The notes beneath the pieces were generated by a model. The model did not search any database and was not told the origin of the DNA. It saw nothing but the letters and a program-made list of their open reading frames with translations. Shown one piece after another: positions 1 through 7,216 of a DNA stretch of 13,657 nucleotides. Origin of the DNA: Candidatus Omnitrophota bacterium (GTDB taxonomy: Bacteria; Omnitrophota; Gorgyraeia; Gygaellales; JAHJCI01). The stretch is from assembly GCA_016783355.1 (NCBI GenBank), contig JADHWR010000033.1, forward strand, positions 1 through 13,657, written 5' to 3'. A program made the translations under genes and the position numbers. Within the stretch, counting starts at the first letter, position 1, and every line of letters begins with the position of its first letter.

Positions 1-668
1 TGAATATTGTATTATTGGGGATGCCTGGTGTAGGTAAAGGGACATATGCAGGACTTTTAAGGGAGTCACTGGGTCTATTACATTTCTCAACAGGCAATCT
101 CTTGCGCAACGCTGTTAAGCAGGATTCGGCTTTAGGACGCCAGGCACACGAATTTATGGAGAAGGGCTCGCTTGTCCCCGATGAAATTGTAACTGCCTTA
201 CTCGAAGAGGCCTTAAGTAAAAGTCAGATAGAGAAAGGTTTTATCCTTGATGGATATCCGCGCAACATAAAACAGGCAAAAGAGTTAGAGCAATTGTTAA
301 GCTCTCATCGTCTGACTTTGGATTCTGTTATATATCTTGGGGCAGACGAGAATGTAATTGTCGAGCGACTATCAGGAAGAAGAATTTGCTCCCGCTGCCA
401 GAGGAATTTTCATATAAAAAATATGCCTCCCAAAAAAGATGGGATTTGTGATTATTGCGGGGGGCGGCTTTATGAGCGCCCTGATGATAAAAAAGAGACA
501 GTGCACAGACGGCTCAATGTTTATAGGACACAAACCAGAACTTTGATTGACTATTATGAAAATAGAGGACTATTGCAGCGTGTTGCGGCCAATGAAGAAG
601 CCAGGGTTGTGGTCAAAAAAATATTGATGGTCTTAGAGGAAAATGGTACTTATAAAATCCAAAGATGA
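1..668 (+). CDS. adk: Adenylate kinase (first base of start codon outside window)
   Basis: Adenylate kinase, the cytoplasmic enzyme that interconverts ATP + AMP and 2 ADP. The reading frame runs to the left edge, where bases 1-2 (tg) are almost certainly the end of an ATG, giving a protein of 222 residues starting MNIVLLGMPG. The P-loop is GMPGVGKGT (residues 7-15), and DGYPRN (84-89) is the conserved motif at the AMP/ATP site. The LID domain has four cysteines, C130-x2-C133 and C150-x2-C153, the zinc-binding form common in Gram-positives and many deep lineages. The gene overlaps map by 26 bases, and secY is the usual left neighbour in this operon order. The family call is certain. Only the start base is unseen. 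Confidence 0.97.
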   Translation, partial: NIVLLGMPGVGKGTYAGLLRESLGLLHFSTGNLLRNAVKQDSALGRQAHEFMEKGSLVPDEIVTALLEEALSKSQIEKGFILDGYPRNIKQAKELEQLLSSHRLTLDSVIYLGADENVIVERLSGRRICSRCQRNFHIKNMPPKKDGICDYCGGRLYERPDDKKETVHRRLNVYRTQTRTLIDYYENRGLLQRVAANEEARVVVKKILMVLEENGTYKIQR

Positions 669-1383
669 GATTGAAAAAATCAGGCAGGCCGGCAAGATTT
701 TGAAGAGGGTTTTCGAGAGAATCAATCCTTTTGTAAAAGAAGGTATAACTACCGAGGAAATTGATCAGCACACTTTTCAATTTATATGCAGCGAAAAGGC
801 TCAGGCAGCATTTAAGGGATATAAGGGCTATCCGGCAAGTATTTGTATCTCCATTAATGAGGAAATAGTGCACGGTATTCCCTCAAAAAGAAAACTTGTC
901 CCTGGCGATATTGTTAGTTTGGATATCGGAATAAATTTTAATGGATATTTTGCTGACGCAGCTCTTACTTTAGGGATAGGTAAGGTAAGTCCAGCCATGA
1001 AAAGATTGATTGAGGTAACCCATGATTCTTTACGGGAGGCAATCAGATATGCCTTGCCTTACGGGCACTTAGGCGATATATCCTCTGCAGTTCAGAAATT
1101 TGTGGAGGCGTATGGTTTTTCTGTGGTGAGGCAATTTTGTGGACATGGGACAGGCCGGTTTCTTCACGAGCAACCCGAGATACCTAATTTTGGAGTTGTC
1201 GGTGAAGGGATAAAACTTTATCCAGGCATGGTCTTAGCAATCGAGCCAATGGTCAATGAGGGCGGCGAGGAGCTTGAGATTCTCGATAATGGCTGGACAG
1301 CAGTGACTAAAGATAGACGCCCATCAGCGCATTTCGAACATACAGTGGCGATTACAGAAAATGGACCGGAGGTTCTTGCTTGA
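643..1383 (+). CDS. map: Methionine aminopeptidase, type I
   Basis: Removes the initiator methionine from nascent proteins in the cytoplasm. The 246-residue length is typical of bacterial type Ia enzymes. All five metal ligands can be located: D94 (in SLDIG), D105 (in FADAA), H168 (in CGHGTG), E201 (in IEPM) and E232 (in FEHT). The substrate-site histidine is H77 in EIVHGIP. The ATG at 643 lies inside the adk coding region and is preceded by an agagga Shine-Dalgarno at 635-640, so translation is probably coupled to adk. There is no N-terminal SH3-binding zinc extension. The gene ends in a TTGA overlap with infA. The adk-map-infA order is standard for the spc/alpha region. Confidence 0.97.
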   Translation: MVLIKSKDEIEKIRQAGKILKRVFERINPFVKEGITTEEIDQHTFQFICSEKAQAAFKGYKGYPASICISINEEIVHGIPSKRKLVPGDIVSLDIGINFNGYFADAALTLGIGKVSPAMKRLIEVTHDSLREAIRYALPYGHLGDISSAVQKFVEAYGFSVVRQFCGHGTGRFLHEQPEIPNFGVVGEGIKLYPGMVLAIEPMVNEGGEELEILDNGWTAVTKDRRPSAHFEHTVAITENGPEVLA

Positions 1384-1595
1384 AAGAAGAGCTTATTGAA
1401 ACAGAAGGTAAAGTTATAGAAACGCTTCCTAATGCGGTGTTTCGTGTAGAACTGGAAAATGGTCATATAGTAACGGCTCATGTTTGTGGAAAGATGAGAA
1501 TGCATTTTATTCGTATTCTGCCCGGAGATAAGGTAAGATTGGAGCTGTCACCCTATGATTTAAATCGGGGCAGAATTACATATCGGTATAAATGA
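1380..1595 (+). CDS. infA: Translation initiation factor IF-1
   Basis: IF-1 binds the A site of the 30S subunit and supports start-codon selection together with IF-2 and IF-3. The 71-residue S1-like OB-fold protein contains the nearly invariant blocks LPNAVFRVELENGH, RILPGDKVRLELSPYDL and RGRITYRYK at its C terminus. The start is a TTG at 1380-1382 whose last two bases open the TGA stop of map, so the two genes share a TTGA overlap. No ATG exists at a suitable place, because the next in-frame methionine falls deep inside the OB fold. The usual N terminus MAKEDVIE appears here as MKEELIE. The stop overlaps the rpmJ start. Confidence 0.97.
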   Translation: MKEELIETEGKVIETLPNAVFRVELENGHIVTAHVCGKMRMHFIRILPGDKVRLELSPYDLNRGRITYRYK

Positions 1596-1708
1596 TGAAA
1601 GTTAGATCCTCTGTAAGAAGGATATGCGGTCATTGTAAGATTGTGCGACGTAAGGGTGTTGTGCGTGTTATTTGCAAAAATCCAAAGCACAAACAACGCC
1701 AGGGATGA
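1595..1708 (+). CDS. rpmJ: Ribosomal protein L36 (zinc-binding form)
   Basis: A 37-codon gene whose start sits in a TGATG overlap with the infA stop. Translation gives MKVRSSVRRICGHCKIVRRK followed by GVVRVICKNPKHKQRQG, the full length of bacterial L36. The zinc ribbon ligands C11, C14, C27 and H32 are all present, so this is the C+ (zinc-requiring) form rather than the zinc-free paralogue that some bacteria induce in zinc starvation. L36 binds 23S rRNA in the large subunit. Its place between infA and rpsM is the most common one in bacteria. It is followed by a 26-base gap and then rpsM. Confidence 0.97.
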   Translation: MKVRSSVRRICGHCKIVRRKGVVRVICKNPKHKQRQG

Positions 1709-1734
1709 ATTTAATTTAACAAAGTGAGGGACAA

Positions 1735-2112
1735 ATGCCACGGATTTTAGGCATAGATATTCCTAAGGAAAAGAAGATAGAGATTGCCCTTACCTATATT
1801 TACGGTATAGGTAGAAACACATCTTGTAAAATAGTTAAAGAAGCTGGTATTAGTTCAAATAAAAGGGCAAAGGATTTAACAGACGAGGAGGTTTCTCGGA
1901 TAAGCACTACTATTCAGAAGGGCAATTACAGAACAGAGGGGGACCTGCGTCGGCAACTTACCCAGGACATCCGGCGATTAATTGATATTGGTTCCTGGCG
2001 TGGCCTGCGTCACAAGCGCGGTTTACCGGTAAGGGGGCAGCGCACGCGCACAAATGCGCGCACACGCAAAGGACCACGTAGGGGCACAATAGCCATTATC
2101 AAGAAAGAGTAG
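1735..2112 (+). CDS. rpsM: 30S ribosomal protein S13
   Basis: S13 sits in the head of the 30S subunit, contacting the P-site tRNA through its basic C-terminal tail and forming intersubunit bridges with the 50S subunit. The 125-residue protein begins MPRILGIDIPKEKKIEIALT and has the helix-two-turn-helix region with YGIGRNTSCKIVKEAGI. It ends in the family signature RGLRHKRGLPVRGQRTRTNA with a KKGPRR-like basic tail (TRKGPRRGTIAIIKKE). A gaggg Shine-Dalgarno lies a few bases before the ATG. It begins the conserved rpsM-rpsK-rpsD-rpoA-rplQ block, the alpha operon, with 8 bases separating it from rpsK. Confidence 0.98.
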   Translation: MPRILGIDIPKEKKIEIALTYIYGIGRNTSCKIVKEAGISSNKRAKDLTDEEVSRISTTIQKGNYRTEGDLRRQLTQDIRRLIDIGSWRGLRHKRGLPVRGQRTRTNARTRKGPRRGTIAIIKKE

Positions 2113-2120
2113 GTGAAAAA

Positions 2121-2507
2121 ATGGCACGTAAAGACAGAAAGAAAAAGAAGAAGATTTTGGGGATTAGTTCCGGGATAGTCCATATTCAAGCTAGCTTCAA
2201 TAATACAATCGTGACAATTACGGACAAACAAGGAAATTGCTTGGTTTGGTCAAGTCCAGGAACTGTTGGTTTTAAGGGTTCAAAGAAATCAACTCCTTTT
2301 GCTGCTCAAATTACTGCAACTGATGCGGCCAAAAAAGCAAGAGAGATGGGATTAAAAGAAGTAGAGATTCGCTTAAAGGGTCCTGGTTCAGGTCGAGAGG
2401 CAGCTGTGCGGGCAATTCAGAATACAGGCTTATATGTAACCGCGGTTAAGGACATTACTCCCGTACCTCATAATGGATGTCGAGCTAAAAAACAGCGAAG
2501 GGTGTAA
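2121..2507 (+). CDS. rpsK: 30S ribosomal protein S11
   Basis: S11 forms part of the 30S platform near the mRNA exit and E site. The 128-residue protein starts with a very basic stretch (ARKDRKKKKK), then has GIVHIQASFNNTIVTITD, the SKKSTPFAAQ block and the C-terminal signature ITPVPHNGCR. The Asn-Gly pair in PHNGCR is the site where E. coli S11 carries an isoaspartate, and it is conserved here. The segment CLVWSSPGTVGFKG is slightly divergent from the usual ALSWASAGGLGFKG. A ggtg element lies just before the ATG, and only 2 bases separate the stop from rpsD. Confidence 0.98.
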   Translation: MARKDRKKKKKILGISSGIVHIQASFNNTIVTITDKQGNCLVWSSPGTVGFKGSKKSTPFAAQITATDAAKKAREMGLKEVEIRLKGPGSGREAAVRAIQNTGLYVTAVKDITPVPHNGCRAKKQRRV

Positions 2508-2509
2508 AA

Positions 2510-3139
2510 ATGGCAAGATACACGGGTGCAGTTTGTCGATTGTGTCGTAGAGAAGGGGAAAAATTATTTCTTAAGGGAATACGCTGCTCAAGCACAAAAT
2601 GTCCTTTAAGTAAACGAAGTTTTCCTCCGGGTGAGCGTCATCGTATCAGTAGAAAACTTTCTGATTATGCTTTGCAGTTGAGAGAAAAACAAAAGGTAAA
2701 GAGAATGTATGGTGTTTTGGAACGGCAGTTCCGAGGGTATTTTAAGATTGCCGCAAGAGCTAAGGGGGCAACGGGGGAGATCCTCCTGCAGTTATTAGAG
2801 AGGAGATTGGATAATGTTATCTTTCGTGCTGGATTTGGGCTCTCACATGCTCAGGCGCGCCAGATCGTTCGTCATAATTTTGTTTATGTTAATCAGCGTC
2901 GTGTAAATATCCCTTCTTTTCTCATAAAGACTGAAGATATTGTGGTGCTCAAGAAAGCAAAGCAGGATTCACTAAACTTTATTAAAGAGAATATTGAAAT
3001 TAGCAAAGAACGAATGAGGCCTAATTGGCTTGAGGTTAATCCTGCACAATTAGAAATAAAAATTCTGCGCTTGCCGCAAAAAGAAGATCTACAACAGCCG
3101 GTTCAAGAGCAACTTATCGTAGAGTTGTATTCCAAATAG
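2510..3139 (+). CDS. rpsD: 30S ribosomal protein S4 (zinc-binding form)
   Basis: S4 is a primary 16S rRNA-binding protein that nucleates assembly of the 30S body. In E. coli it is also the translational repressor of the alpha operon. At 209 residues it has normal length. The N-terminal domain carries four cysteines, C9, C12, C26 and C31, matching the zinc-binding type known from Thermus. The C-terminal S4 RNA-binding domain is clear in LLERRLDNVIFRAGFGLS and ARQIVRHNFVYVNQRRVNI (about 95-135). The end of the protein (RMRPNWLEVNPAQLEIKIL) is typical. Whether it autoregulates this operon cannot be read from the sequence. Confidence 0.98.
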   Translation: MARYTGAVCRLCRREGEKLFLKGIRCSSTKCPLSKRSFPPGERHRISRKLSDYALQLREKQKVKRMYGVLERQFRGYFKIAARAKGATGEILLQLLERRLDNVIFRAGFGLSHAQARQIVRHNFVYVNQRRVNIPSFLIKTEDIVVLKKAKQDSLNFIKENIEISKERMRPNWLEVNPAQLEIKILRLPQKEDLQQPVQEQLIVELYSK

Positions 3140-3162
3140 TTGAATCAATAAGGGGAGGAAAG

Positions 3163-4152
3163 ATGGGAATAAAATGGCATGATTTTCAATTACCAAAACG
3201 CCTGGAATGCGAAGAGTCAACATATACTAATACCTATGGTAAGTTTGTCGCTGCTCCTTTTGAAAGGGGTTTTAGTGTAACCCTGGGTAATTCTCTAAGA
3301 AGAACCTTACTTTCTTCTATTGAAGGAAGTGCTGTTACCTGGGTTAAGATTGATAAACTGAGTCATGAGTTTTCTTCATTGCCTGGATTATATGAAGATA
3401 TCCCGCAATTTTTATTAAACATTAGAAACATCATTCTTATTTCTCATTCCAAGATACCTCATAGTATTTATATCAAAAAAAATAAGGCTGGCGAAATAAA
3501 GGCCAAGGATCTTGTCCTTGATGAAAGTATAGAGGTTGTTAATCCTGATTTACACCTCGCTACCTTAAATAAAGATATAAATTTTAATGTTGAGATGGAG
3601 GTTGCACGGGGTCGTGGCTTTGTGCTTGCTCAGATGAATAGAAGTGCTGAGCAGCCTGTTGGCGTGATTCCTATTGACTCAAACTTCAATCCTGTCAAAC
3701 GCGTCAATTTCTTTGTCGAAAATACGCGCGTTGGCCAAAGAATGGATTATGAGAAACTTACTTTAGAGATTTTCACCAATGGGGGGATATCTCCTAAGGA
3801 TGCAATGCTTTATGCTGCCAATATATTACAAAGACATTTAGATTTATTTGTAAATTTTGGCCAATTGCCCGAGGAAGAGGTTATTGAAGAAGAAATGACA
3901 AAAGAGGAGACCGAATTATACGAGAAATTAAAATTACCGATTTCAGAACTGGAACTGTCTGTACGTTCTTCCAACTGTTTGCGCCAGGCAGATATAAAGA
4001 GAATTGCTGAATTAGCAACGAATACAGAAGATGAGTTAATGAGGTTTAAGAATTTTGGGAAGAAATCACTTAATGAGATAAAGGAACTCTTAAATGGCAT
4101 GAATCTGCACTTGGGTTTGAAAGTGGATATGGAAAAACTGAAGAGACCATGA
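3163..4152 (+). CDS. rpoA: DNA-directed RNA polymerase subunit alpha
   Basis: The alpha subunit dimerises to scaffold beta and beta-prime, and its C-terminal domain contacts UP elements and activators. The 329-residue protein has the N-terminal dimerisation domain with GFSVTLGNSLRRTLLSSIEG (36-55), an acidic linker around 236-255 (EEEVIEEEMTKEE), and a complete C-terminal domain from about 258. R268, N271 and G299 correspond to E. coli R265, N268 and G296, so DNA binding by the C-terminal domain should be intact. A strong Shine-Dalgarno (aggggaggaaag) precedes the ATG, which fits the need for high subunit output. Its stop overlaps the rplQ start (ATGA). Confidence 0.98.
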   Translation: MGIKWHDFQLPKRLECEESTYTNTYGKFVAAPFERGFSVTLGNSLRRTLLSSIEGSAVTWVKIDKLSHEFSSLPGLYEDIPQFLLNIRNIILISHSKIPHSIYIKKNKAGEIKAKDLVLDESIEVVNPDLHLATLNKDINFNVEMEVARGRGFVLAQMNRSAEQPVGVIPIDSNFNPVKRVNFFVENTRVGQRMDYEKLTLEIFTNGGISPKDAMLYAANILQRHLDLFVNFGQLPEEEVIEEEMTKEETELYEKLKLPISELELSVRSSNCLRQADIKRIAELATNTEDELMRFKNFGKKSLNEIKELLNGMNLHLGLKVDMEKLKRP

Positions 4153-4676
4153 GGCATCGCAAGAAAAGATATCGACTAAATAAGTTTAGCAGTTACCGCC
4201 GGCATTCCATAATTTCCTTAACAAAGAGTTTGCTTCTTCACGAGAGCATTAGAACAACAAAGACAAAGGCAAAGGCAACACAGCCCTTTTTCGAAAGACT
4301 GATTACTCTGGGAAAGGAAGCTACCATCGCAGCACGCCGCAGGGCATTTTCGATATTAAATGATCACAAGCTGGTGAAATTTTTATTTAATGACATCAGT
4401 CCGCGTTTTATTAACCGGCAAGGTGGTTATACGCGGATTTTGCCTTTGGGAGATCGGCGTGGAGATGGGGCAAAATTAGTCCTTTTTGAACTTACCGAGC
4501 GCCGCATTATTAAAGAAAAGAGGCCCAAAAAAGAAAAAGCAATCCAGCCGGCGCAAAAGATTGAGCCAAAAAAACAAGAGACTCCTGTGTCAAAGCCCGC
4601 GCGTATTATTAAACCATCGGCAGGTTTTTTCCCGGGGTTGCGCAAGATTTTTAAAAAGGAAAGAGATGCCCTGTAA
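4149..4676 (+). CDS. rplQ: 50S ribosomal protein L17 with a basic C-terminal extension
   Basis: L17 lies near the peptide exit tunnel of the 50S subunit. The first 120 residues are a normal L17 core: MRHRKKRYRLNKFSSYRRHS at the N terminus, then SIRTTKTKAKAT, and GGYTRILPLGDRRGDGA (92-108). The usual protein ends near residue 120-125. Here about 55 more residues follow, rich in Lys, Pro, Gln and Glu up to about 155 and closing with a possible short amphipathic helix (GFFPGLRKIFKKERDAL). The ATG overlaps the rpoA stop. It is the last gene of the alpha operon, and its TAA stop is part of a palindromic repeat. Confidence 0.96.
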   Translation: MRHRKKRYRLNKFSSYRRHSIISLTKSLLLHESIRTTKTKAKATQPFFERLITLGKEATIAARRRAFSILNDHKLVKFLFNDISPRFINRQGGYTRILPLGDRRGDGAKLVLFELTERRIIKEKRPKKEKAIQPAQKIEPKKQETPVSKPARIIKPSAGFFPGLRKIFKKERDAL

Positions 4677-4733
4677 ACCCCGCCCTTTCCTACTTTGTAG
4701 TTTCTCTTCGTAGTAAGAAAGGGCGGGGTAAAT
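4673..4733. repeat. Palindromic repeat, copy A (possible terminator)
   Basis: Two arms, 4677-4694 and 4712-4729, pair over 18 bases with one mismatch (ACCCCGCCCTTTC against GAAAGGGCGGGGT at the outer ends) around a 17-base loop. It begins within the rplQ stop codon and ends 5 bases before the aspC start. No T-run follows on the + strand, so it is not a classic intrinsic terminator, although a stem this stable could still slow transcription or protect the 3' end of the ribosomal mRNA. A related copy exists at 10892-10950 in opposite orientation. The two share the 17-mer GTAAACCCCGCCCTTTC exactly. Confidence 0.8.
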
Positions 4734-4737
4734 CAAA

Positions 4738-5913
4738 ATGAACTTTGCGCGTAGGACCAAAAGTATAAATCCTTCCTTAACCCTTGCCGTAGCTAGTCAG
4801 GCAAGAAGATTGAAAAATGAGGGCAAGGATGTTGTAAACTTTGGTTCAGGAGAACCTGATTTTGACACTCCAGAGTTTATTAAGTCAAAAGCAACCGCAG
4901 CAATAAAGAACGGTTTTACAAAATATACCCCGACAGCAGGAACCCGCCAGTTAAAAGAGGCCATCTGCGCAAAATTAAAAAGGGATAATGGCTTAAATTA
5001 TGAACCTTCCTCGATAATTGCCTCAAATGGCGCAAAGCACAGTATCTTTAATACGCTTTTTGCGCTTGTCGAAGAAGATGAAGAGGTAATTATCCCTTCG
5101 CCTTATTGGGTAAGTTATCCTCAGATGGTTTATCTATGTAACGCAAAGCCTCGCATAATTGAGACTAAGCAAGTTGATAATTTTAAGATTGCAGCATACA
5201 AACTAAAGCAGAATATTAACCCAAAGACAAAGGTACTAATTTTAAATACACCAAATAATCCCACAGGAGCAGTCTATTCTCTGTCTGAGTTACAAGAGAT
5301 TGCCAAGGTTTGTGTAGAGAAAAATATATTTGTCATTGCCGATGAGATTTATGAAAAGTTAATCTATGATGATTCGGGACATATTTCCATAGCCGGATTG
5401 AATAAAGAAATCTATAATCGAACTATTACGGTTAATGGCTTATCCAAGAGTCATGCGATGACCGGATGGAGGATTGGTTATCTGGCTGGTCCGGCAGAGA
5501 TTGTTAAGGAAATTGCAAAGATTCAGGACCATACTACGTCTTGTCCTTCATCGATTAGCCAAGAGGCGGCTCTTGCGGCAATAGCAGAGGATGATGGATT
5601 TAGTAAAAAGATGCGTCAGGAGTTTCGCAGGCGCCGAGATTATCTAATTGAACGATTAAAGGAGTTAAAACAATTAGATTTTATCGTCCCTCGCGCTACT
5701 TTTTATTTATTTTGTAATATTAAAAAGACAGGTCTAAATTCAACTGAATTTGTCCAAAGACTACTAAATGAGCAGTCAGTTTTGCTTACGCCAGGAATAG
5801 CCTTTGGTGATCATGATTACGTACGTTTTAGTTTTGCTACTTCCATGGGGCAGATTGAAAAGGGGATGGATAGGATTGAGCAATGGCTAAGACAGTTGCA
5901 GAGAAAATCTTAA
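4738..5913 (+). CDS. Pyridoxal-phosphate aminotransferase, aspartate aminotransferase type
   Basis: Transfers amino groups between aspartate/oxaloacetate and glutamate/2-oxoglutarate, using PLP. The 391-residue fold-type I enzyme has GEPDFDTP (38-45), SPYWVSYPQM (121-130), NTPNNPTG (170-177), ADEIY (201-205), the PLP lysine K237 in SKSHAMTGWRIG and the carboxylate-binding arginine R363 in YVRFS. The N terminus and SPYWVSYP closely match the Thermus-type aspartate aminotransferases, some of which also act on prephenate, so that second activity is possible. The start is supported by alignment with the family, although no good Shine-Dalgarno is free: the only G-rich stretch (4725-4728) is inside the arm of the palindromic repeat. 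It overlaps the next gene by 31 bases. Confidence 0.93.
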   Translation: MNFARRTKSINPSLTLAVASQARRLKNEGKDVVNFGSGEPDFDTPEFIKSKATAAIKNGFTKYTPTAGTRQLKEAICAKLKRDNGLNYEPSSIIASNGAKHSIFNTLFALVEEDEEVIIPSPYWVSYPQMVYLCNAKPRIIETKQVDNFKIAAYKLKQNINPKTKVLILNTPNNPTGAVYSLSELQEIAKVCVEKNIFVIADEIYEKLIYDDSGHISIAGLNKEIYNRTITVNGLSKSHAMTGWRIGYLAGPAEIVKEIAKIQDHTTSCPSSISQEAALAAIAEDDGFSKKMRQEFRRRRDYLIERLKELKQLDFIVPRATFYLFCNIKKTGLNSTEFVQRLLNEQSVLLTPGIAFGDHDYVRFSFATSMGQIEKGMDRIEQWLRQLQRKS

Positions 5914-7085
5914 GTAAGCATGCCGGCTTAGATTTAAAAGCAGGAGATTTTGCTTTCTGTAATGTTGATTTTGCCTTTAGTCAGGATGGAACATCTTCAA
6001 TAGTTATTGATCGCCTCAAGGATTTAGGGATACGGCGGCTTAAAACAAGATTCTGCATGGTAATAGACCATAATGCACCTTCTCCTACCATAGGTACTTC
6101 TTCTGTTCATCAAAGAATGCGTGATTTTGCACACACCTTTGGTGTGCCTTTATTTGACATAGGCAGCGGGGTTTGTCATCAGGTTATCTCCGAGTCAGAT
6201 TTTGTTCATCCGGGAGATCTCGTTTTAGGCGCAGATTCACACACGACCACCTTGGGTGTTTTAGGAGCCTTTGCCTCGGGCGTTGGCTCAAGTGATGTTG
6301 CCCTCACGCTTGCTACGGGAAAGAATTGGTTTCGTGTGCCAGAGACTTACAAGATAATTATCAAGGGTAAAAAACCATTCGGCGTTTTTGCAAAGGATAT
6401 CATCCTCTATATTATTTCAGATTTAAAAGCCGACGGTGCCACCTATCGGGCAATTGAGTTTTATGGTTCAGTGATTGAGCGTGCATCGTTGGAGAGCAGA
6501 CTTACAATAGCCAATATGGTGGTGGAGATGGGAGCAAAGTGTTGTTTTATGCCGACAGCCGGTATTTGCGCTGATGACGGCGCAAAATATGAAAGAACCT
6601 TAGTTTATGATATATCGCAGTTACAACCCCAGGTGGCTTTAGCGCATTCAGTAGATAGCGCAAGACCGGTTTCCCAATTGAAATCTATTAAGATAGATGA
6701 AGCCTATTTGGGAACTTGTACAAATGGCCGGTTATCAGACTTGCTCATCGCCGCCAGAATTTTGAAAGGAAGGCGCATAAAAGAAAAGGTTAAATTTATT
6801 GTTGCCCCGGCATCAAGGGCTATTTTCTTGGAGGCACTGAAGAGAGGAATAATTGAAACCTTGATCAAGGCAGGAGCAGTTTTGGTTACCCCTGGGTGTG
6901 GGCCCTGTGTGGGTACACATAATGGTGTTCCTGCAGATGGAGAGAGGGTAATCTCTACTGCAAATCGTAATTTTAAGGGAAGGATGGGCAATCCTCATGC
7001 GGAGATTTTTCTTGCCTCACCAGCAGTTGTCGTTGCCTCGGCAATAGAAGGCAGGATTGCTGATCCGAGAAAGTATTTGAGTTAG
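5883..7085 (+). CDS. LeuC/aconitase-family large subunit, probable aconitase
   Basis: Large subunit of a two-subunit [4Fe-4S] hydro-lyase of the isopropylmalate isomerase/homoaconitase/aconitase superfamily. The three cluster cysteines are C279 (in TCTNGR), C339 and C342 (in GCGPC). Other family blocks are IDHNAPSP (61-68), GADSHTTTLG (116-125) and NRNFKGRMGNP (361-371). The 400-residue length and GVCHQ segment fit the archaeal/thermophile-type large subunit rather than the longer E. coli LeuC. The start MAKTVAEKILSKHAG matches the family, so the 31-base overlap with the aminotransferase gene appears real. The substrate is not decided by the sequence. Flanking isocitrate and malate dehydrogenases lead me to infer citrate/isocitrate, with isopropylmalate or homocitrate as alternatives. 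An automatic annotation would probably say leuC. Confidence 0.9.
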   Translation: MAKTVAEKILSKHAGLDLKAGDFAFCNVDFAFSQDGTSSIVIDRLKDLGIRRLKTRFCMVIDHNAPSPTIGTSSVHQRMRDFAHTFGVPLFDIGSGVCHQVISESDFVHPGDLVLGADSHTTTLGVLGAFASGVGSSDVALTLATGKNWFRVPETYKIIIKGKKPFGVFAKDIILYIISDLKADGATYRAIEFYGSVIERASLESRLTIANMVVEMGAKCCFMPTAGICADDGAKYERTLVYDISQLQPQVALAHSVDSARPVSQLKSIKIDEAYLGTCTNGRLSDLLIAARILKGRRIKEKVKFIVAPASRAIFLEALKRGIIETLIKAGAVLVTPGCGPCVGTHNGVPADGERVISTANRNFKGRMGNPHAEIFLASPAVVVASAIEGRIADPRKYLS

Positions 7086-7090
7086 CTTAC

Positions 7091-7096
7091 TATAAT
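7091..7096 (+). promoter_or_regulatory. Possible -10 box before pilT
   Basis: A perfect TATAAT lies 6 bases after the stop of the dehydratase large-subunit gene. No convincing -35 box is found 16-18 bases upstream, and TTGAGT at 7077-7082 is too close. It might give pilT its own transcript, which would run through the hairpins at 7104-7199. Weak evidence. Confidence 0.25.
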
Positions 7097-7103
7097 AATG
7101 TAT

Positions 7104-7169
7104 ATCCCGCCTCATAAACTGCTCTAAAATTATCCCCTGCGGGGAGAATTTTAGAGCATTCGGCGGGAT
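7104..7169. repeat. Nested inverted repeats between dehydratase large subunit and pilT
   Basis: An outer pair ATCCCGCC (7104-7111) and GGCGGGAT (7162-7169) encloses a strong inner hairpin. In that hairpin gctctaaaatt (7121-7131) pairs perfectly with 7147-7157, and CCCC (7134-7137) pairs with GGGG (7141-7144) across a TGC loop, with one internal mismatch. No T-run follows, so it does not look like a standard intrinsic terminator. It could be a REP-like element or an mRNA-processing or stability signal between the two genes. Confidence 0.7.
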
Positions 7170-7175
7170 CAATTC

Positions 7176-7199
7176 GTCCGCCAACGAACTTTGGCGGAC
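7176..7199. repeat. Perfect 9-bp inverted repeat before pilT
   Basis: GTCCGCCAA (7176-7184) and TTGGCGGAC (7191-7199) pair perfectly around a six-base loop, 5 bases before the pilT Shine-Dalgarno. It could be an operator or an RNA hairpin affecting pilT translation, but the sequence alone does not decide. It sits immediately after the larger nested inverted repeat. Confidence 0.65.
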
Positions 7200-7216
7200 T
7201 TATTGAGGAGGTTAAA

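Noticed and set aside
2041..2080. Alternating cgcacgcgcacaaatgcgcgcacacgc tract resembling a small repeat.
   Set aside because: It encodes the conserved arginine-rich RTRTNARTRKGPRR tail of S13, so protein constraint explains it.
4486..4713. A 75-codon + strand frame overlapping rplQ and the palindrome.
   Set aside because: It is a very basic out-of-frame translation of the lysine-rich L17 tail, with no ribosome-binding site and no family match.
4677..4729. Classic Rho-independent terminator after rplQ.
   Set aside because: The stem is strong, but no T-run follows on either strand and the same sequence recurs at copy B, so a dispersed palindromic repeat is the better description. Partial terminator activity is still possible.
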